DNA of 7,446 nucleotides from Candidatus Limimorpha equi (GTDB lineage: Bacteria; Bacteroidota; Bacteroidia; Bacteroidales; F082). The translations under genes and the position numbers were made by a program. The stretch spans positions 1 through 7,446 of the forward strand of contig JAGHSL010000083.1 in assembly GCA_018065885.1 (NCBI GenBank). The letters are read 5' to 3'. Positions 5,488-7,446 of the stretch are shown piece after piece. The notes under the pieces are model-generated. The model saw only the letters and a list, made by a program, of their open reading frames with translations, was not told the DNA's origin and did not search any database. Positions within the stretch are counted from its first letter, which is position 1. Each line of letters starts with the position of its first letter.

Positions 5488-6239
5488 AGGCGTTTTTTTA
5501 TGGCGTGATAGGCGTAGCTGCAGAAACAGGATAAGGTCTGGAATAAGGAAAGTTTTTCCTGCTGACGGTATACTTTCCAAAGATCATGGGCAGCCTTGAT
5601 TTTGTTGGATGAGGCTGATTTCTCACGTATGCGGTACGAAACCAAAACTTCGGGAAACGCATACGCAAGGAAGCCTTTTTTCAAGATGTTGAGCCATGTG
5701 GCGGTGTCTTCGCTGGTGCGGAATTCGGGTATTGATATGAGACCGGTTATGTTGGTGTTGACCATGACGGTCGAGCAACCGATGATGGTGTTGTGCAGAT
5801 AGTCGTTGTAATTCAAGTCGCCTGTCGTCGGGATGGTTTTTCCCAGTTCGTTTCCGGCTTCATCAATCCAGTTGTAAGCCGAATAGCTGAAACCGATGTT
5901 TCGGGTTTTCATAAAGTCAAACTGCTTTTCCAGCTTGTCAGGATGCCAGACATCGTCGGCATCAAGAAATGCCAGATATTGTCCTTTTGCCATGCCTATG
6001 GCTTGGTTTCGCGTGGTGGCAATGCCTGTATGCATCGATTTTGCTGCAAAATGAATTCTGCTGTCAGCTTCTTGAAATCTTTGGACTATTTCCGCAGTCT
6101 TATCGGTTGAAGCATCATCGACAATGAGTAGTTCCCAATGGCTGAAAGTCTGATTGCAGACAGACTGAATGCTGCTTGCTATGAATTTCTCCATGTTATA
6201 GCAAGGCATTATTACCGATATGTGCGGATTTGTTCCCAT
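5484..6239 (-). CDS. Family 2 glycosyltransferase
   Basis: A 251-residue GT-A glycosyltransferase. The family 2 features are in order: the N-terminal strand ISVIMPCYNMEKFI (7-20), IVDDASTDKT (39-48) for nucleotide binding, ATTRNQAI (74-81), FLDADD (91-96) carrying the DxD metal/nucleotide-sugar motif, and SEDTATWLNI (176-185) with the ED pair expected to supply the catalytic base. At ~250 residues it is a compact single-domain enzyme with no predicted membrane helix, although the C-terminal ~20 residues (aromatic and basic, ending KKRL) could lie on the membrane. It should transfer a sugar from a nucleotide donor to a growing surface glycan at the inner face of the inner membrane. Donor and acceptor cannot be told. 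GDP-mannose from the adjacent manC gene is one possible donor. The ATG at 6239 is preferred over an upstream TTG. Confidence 0.88.
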   Translation of the reverse strand: MGTNPHISVIMPCYNMEKFIASSIQSVCNQTFSHWELLIVDDASTDKTAEIVQRFQEADSRIHFAAKSMHTGIATTRNQAIGMAKGQYLAFLDADDVWHPDKLEKQFDFMKTRNIGFSYSAYNWIDEAGNELGKTIPTTGDLNYNDYLHNTIIGCSTVMVNTNITGLISIPEFRTSEDTATWLNILKKGFLAYAFPEVLVSYRIREKSASSNKIKAAHDLWKVYRQQEKLSLFQTLSCFCSYAYHAIKKRL

Positions 6240-6247
6240 TGTTGCGG

Positions 6248-6276
6248 CAAAAATAAACAAAAAAGGTGGCTTTCAA
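6248..6276 (-). promoter_or_regulatory. Possible promoter before the glycosyltransferase
   Basis: On the minus strand, TTG (6276-6274), 18 bases, then TATTTTTG (6255-6248) resemble a Bacteroides promoter. The -7 element ends 8 bases before the ATG at 6239, so the mRNA would be nearly leaderless. The site lies inside the terminator hairpin that follows manC, so T-rich chance matches are a real concern. Confidence 0.3.
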
Positions 6277-6284
6277 CCACCTTT
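6251..6284 (-). terminator. Intrinsic terminator between manC and the glycosyltransferase
   Basis: Read on the minus strand, AAAGGTGG (6284-6277), a 7-nt loop and CCACCTTT (6269-6262) form a perfect 8-bp stem. A T-rich run TTTTTTGTTTATTT follows, overlapping the stem end (6264-6251). It lies 25 bases past the manC stop and 23 bases before the glycosyltransferase ATG. It probably reduces transcription of the last two genes relative to manC, unless they have their own promoter. Confidence 0.65.
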
Positions 6285-6308
6285 AGTTATTCTCGAATTG
6301 AAAATGTC

Positions 6309-7361
6309 TTACTTCAGTCCTTCAATCCAAACCTTGATTTGCTGCTCATCGTGCAGGCGGCACACCAAAAGCGAATGGTCACGATAGGCCACGAGATAGT
6401 CATCCAAGCCTTCCACGACGGCTTCGGTGCCATCTTCTATGTTGATGATTGTGTTTTTGTTATCAATGGACACCACTTTGCCACGCAAGGCGTTGTTGTC
6501 GGCATCTTTTTGGGCGTGTGTGAACAGCGAACCCCAAGTGCCGATGTCGCTCCAACCGAAATCAGCGGGAATGGTGTAGGTGTCGGGTGATTTCTCCATG
6601 ATGCCGTAGTCGATGCTGATATTCTGGCAGTCGAGGAAACGCTGGTTGATGAAAGATTGTTCTTCGGCAGTGCCAAACTTGTCCTTGCCTTCGTCGAAAA
6701 GCGTTACCATGTCGGGCAGATTGGTCTTGAAAGCATTCATTATGCCATCGAGAGTCCACAAAAAGATGCCGGAATTCCAGAAATAATTGCCTTCGGCAAC
6801 AAATTTCAGGGCTGTCTCATAATTCGGTTTTTCCTTGAACATTTCCACTTTCACGACTTCCGGCAATTCGTTTTGCTTAGGAACCTGAATGTAACCGTAA
6901 CCCGTTTCAGGGCGGCTCGGCTTGATGCCGATGGTCATCAAGGCATTGTCTTGTTTTTTCAAAAAATCGAAACCTAAGCAGATAATGCGTTGAAATTCAG
7001 TTTCGTTTGTAACCAAATGGTCAGCGGGAGTCACCACGATGTTGGCATCCTTGCAACGGCTTTGGATCCGATAGCAAGCGTAAGCGATGCAAGGTGCTGT
7101 ATTGCGGCGTGCGGGTTCGCAAAGCACTTGGTCGGGCTTCAGTTCGGGAAGGTGTTCCAAAACAAGGTTCTTGTAAGCCGCATTCGTGACCACGAGAAAG
7201 TTTTCATCGGAAATCAATGGGCTGAAACGCTCGTAAGTGCTACGGATAAAACTCTTTCCCGTGCCTAAAATATCAAGAAACTGTTTCGGATAATTATCTT
7301 TGCTCAAAGGCCAGAAACGACTTCCGATGCCGCCAGCCATAATAATGCAGTAGTTATTCAT
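6309..7361 (-). CDS. manC: Mannose-1-phosphate guanylyltransferase
   Basis: A 350-residue cytoplasmic enzyme that makes GDP-mannose from mannose-1-phosphate and GTP, feeding mannose-, fucose- or rhamnose-type glycans. Family motifs are clear: AGGIGSRFWPLS (9-20) with PKQF (25-28) for nucleotide binding and pyrophosphorolysis chemistry, PADH (112-115), ETGYGYI (152-158), FKEKP (175-179), FWNSGIF (194-200) and DFGWSDIGTW (267-276). The length matches the short, single-function form; the C-terminal phosphomannose isomerase cupin of the ~470-residue bifunctional enzymes is absent, so mannose-6-phosphate must come from another gene. The ATG at 7361 overlaps the end of the upstream gene by 8 bases, which makes the start firm and places it in an operon with a nucleotide-sugar enzyme. 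A terminator follows at 6251-6284. Confidence 0.94.
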   Translation of the reverse strand: MNNYCIIMAGGIGSRFWPLSKDNYPKQFLDILGTGKSFIRSTYERFSPLISDENFLVVTNAAYKNLVLEHLPELKPDQVLCEPARRNTAPCIAYACYRIQSRCKDANIVVTPADHLVTNETEFQRIICLGFDFLKKQDNALMTIGIKPSRPETGYGYIQVPKQNELPEVVKVEMFKEKPNYETALKFVAEGNYFWNSGIFLWTLDGIMNAFKTNLPDMVTLFDEGKDKFGTAEEQSFINQRFLDCQNISIDYGIMEKSPDTYTIPADFGWSDIGTWGSLFTHAQKDADNNALRGKVVSIDNKNTIINIEDGTEAVVEGLDDYLVAYRDHSLLVCRLHDEQQIKVWIEGLK

Positions 7362-7446
7362 GTTTGTCTAATTTTTCAAAAACACTGTTGTTGCTAATAA
7401 ATTCAGGCACAATGACTTTCATTTGCGCCACAATCTTGAATGGGTC
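7354..7446 (-). CDS. Partial: C-terminus of probable nucleotide-sugar dehydratase/epimerase
   Basis: Only the last 30 codons and the TAA stop (7356-7354) are in the window; the start lies beyond base 7446. The visible peptide reads DPFKIVAQMKVIVPEFISNN followed by SVFEKLDKHE. The pattern, a helix with QMK, then IVPEF, SNNS and a terminal EKLDK, resembles the C-terminus of Bacteroidales CapD/WbpM-like polysaccharide biosynthesis proteins (NAD-dependent nucleotide-sugar 4,6-dehydratases or epimerases). The stop overlaps the manC ATG by 8 bases, indicating co-transcription and probably coupled translation. The identity rests on a short tail and should be read as tentative. Confidence 0.5.
   Translation of the reverse strand, partial: DPFKIVAQMKVIVPEFISNNSVFEKLDKHE

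Noticed and set aside
5488..5580. Upstream extension of the GNAT-like gene into the glycosyltransferase gene
   Set aside because: It would overlap the glycosyltransferase 3' end by almost 100 bases, whereas the ATG at 5487 gives a classic ATGA overlap.
6657..7268. Two plus-strand open frames antisense to manC
   Set aside because: manC is unambiguous from its motifs on the minus strand, and these frames have no independent support.
1..7446. CRISPR array, insertion sequence, rRNA or riboswitch
   Set aside because: I found no regularly spaced repeats, no transposase frame with terminal repeats, and no recognisable riboswitch or rRNA core.

Overview
The window looks like chromosomal DNA from a member of the Bacteroidota, most likely order Bacteroidales. 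Four signals support this: a type IX secretion system (T9SS) C-terminal sorting domain; a TPR / membrane-helix / helix-turn-helix regulator of a kind common in Bacteroidales; promoter-like TTG...TAnnTTTG elements rather than the E. coli type; and a tRNA gene without an encoded CCA end. All recognisable protein genes lie on the minus strand and only the tRNA is on the plus strand. No transposase, CRISPR array, rRNA or phage gene is visible.

Region 1 (1-285) is non-coding. It holds three consecutive hairpins, including a long imperfect one at 31-92, and a near-repeat of the 3' end of the adjacent gene. Region 2 (286-2303) is a two-gene unit: an exported 565-residue protein with a T9SS sorting tail, then a 107-residue three-helix membrane protein whose ATG overlaps the stop of the first gene (ATGA). 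Region 3 (2496-4262) encodes a 588-residue protein with a periplasmic TPR domain, one membrane helix, a charged linker and a cytoplasmic HTH. This looks like a membrane-anchored one-component regulator. Its first ~140 codons are about 63% GC and the next ~120 codons about 36%, which suggests a mosaic gene.

Region 4 (4263-4671) is a divergent and then convergent intergenic stretch. It carries the tRNA-Asn(GTT) gene with its own promoter and one strong and one weak plus-strand terminator. Region 5 (4672-7446) is the downstream end of a surface-glycan biosynthesis cluster. In transcription order it holds the last 30 codons of a probable nucleotide-sugar dehydratase/epimerase, mannose-1-phosphate guanylyltransferase (makes GDP-mannose), a family 2 glycosyltransferase, and a GNAT-like protein of a type seen in Bacteroidales polysaccharide loci. 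The first two genes overlap by 8 nt and the last two by 4 nt. A minus-strand terminator hairpin overlapping a possible promoter separates manC from the glycosyltransferase.

Together the genes suggest cell-surface functions: sugar-nucleotide supply and glycan assembly on the right, a secreted surface protein and a candidate membrane-bound regulator on the left. No clearly new multi-gene system is evident. The observations most worth checking are the compositional break inside the regulator gene, the pairing of a T9SS cargo with a tiny membrane protein, the hairpin array at the left edge, and the nested terminator/promoter.
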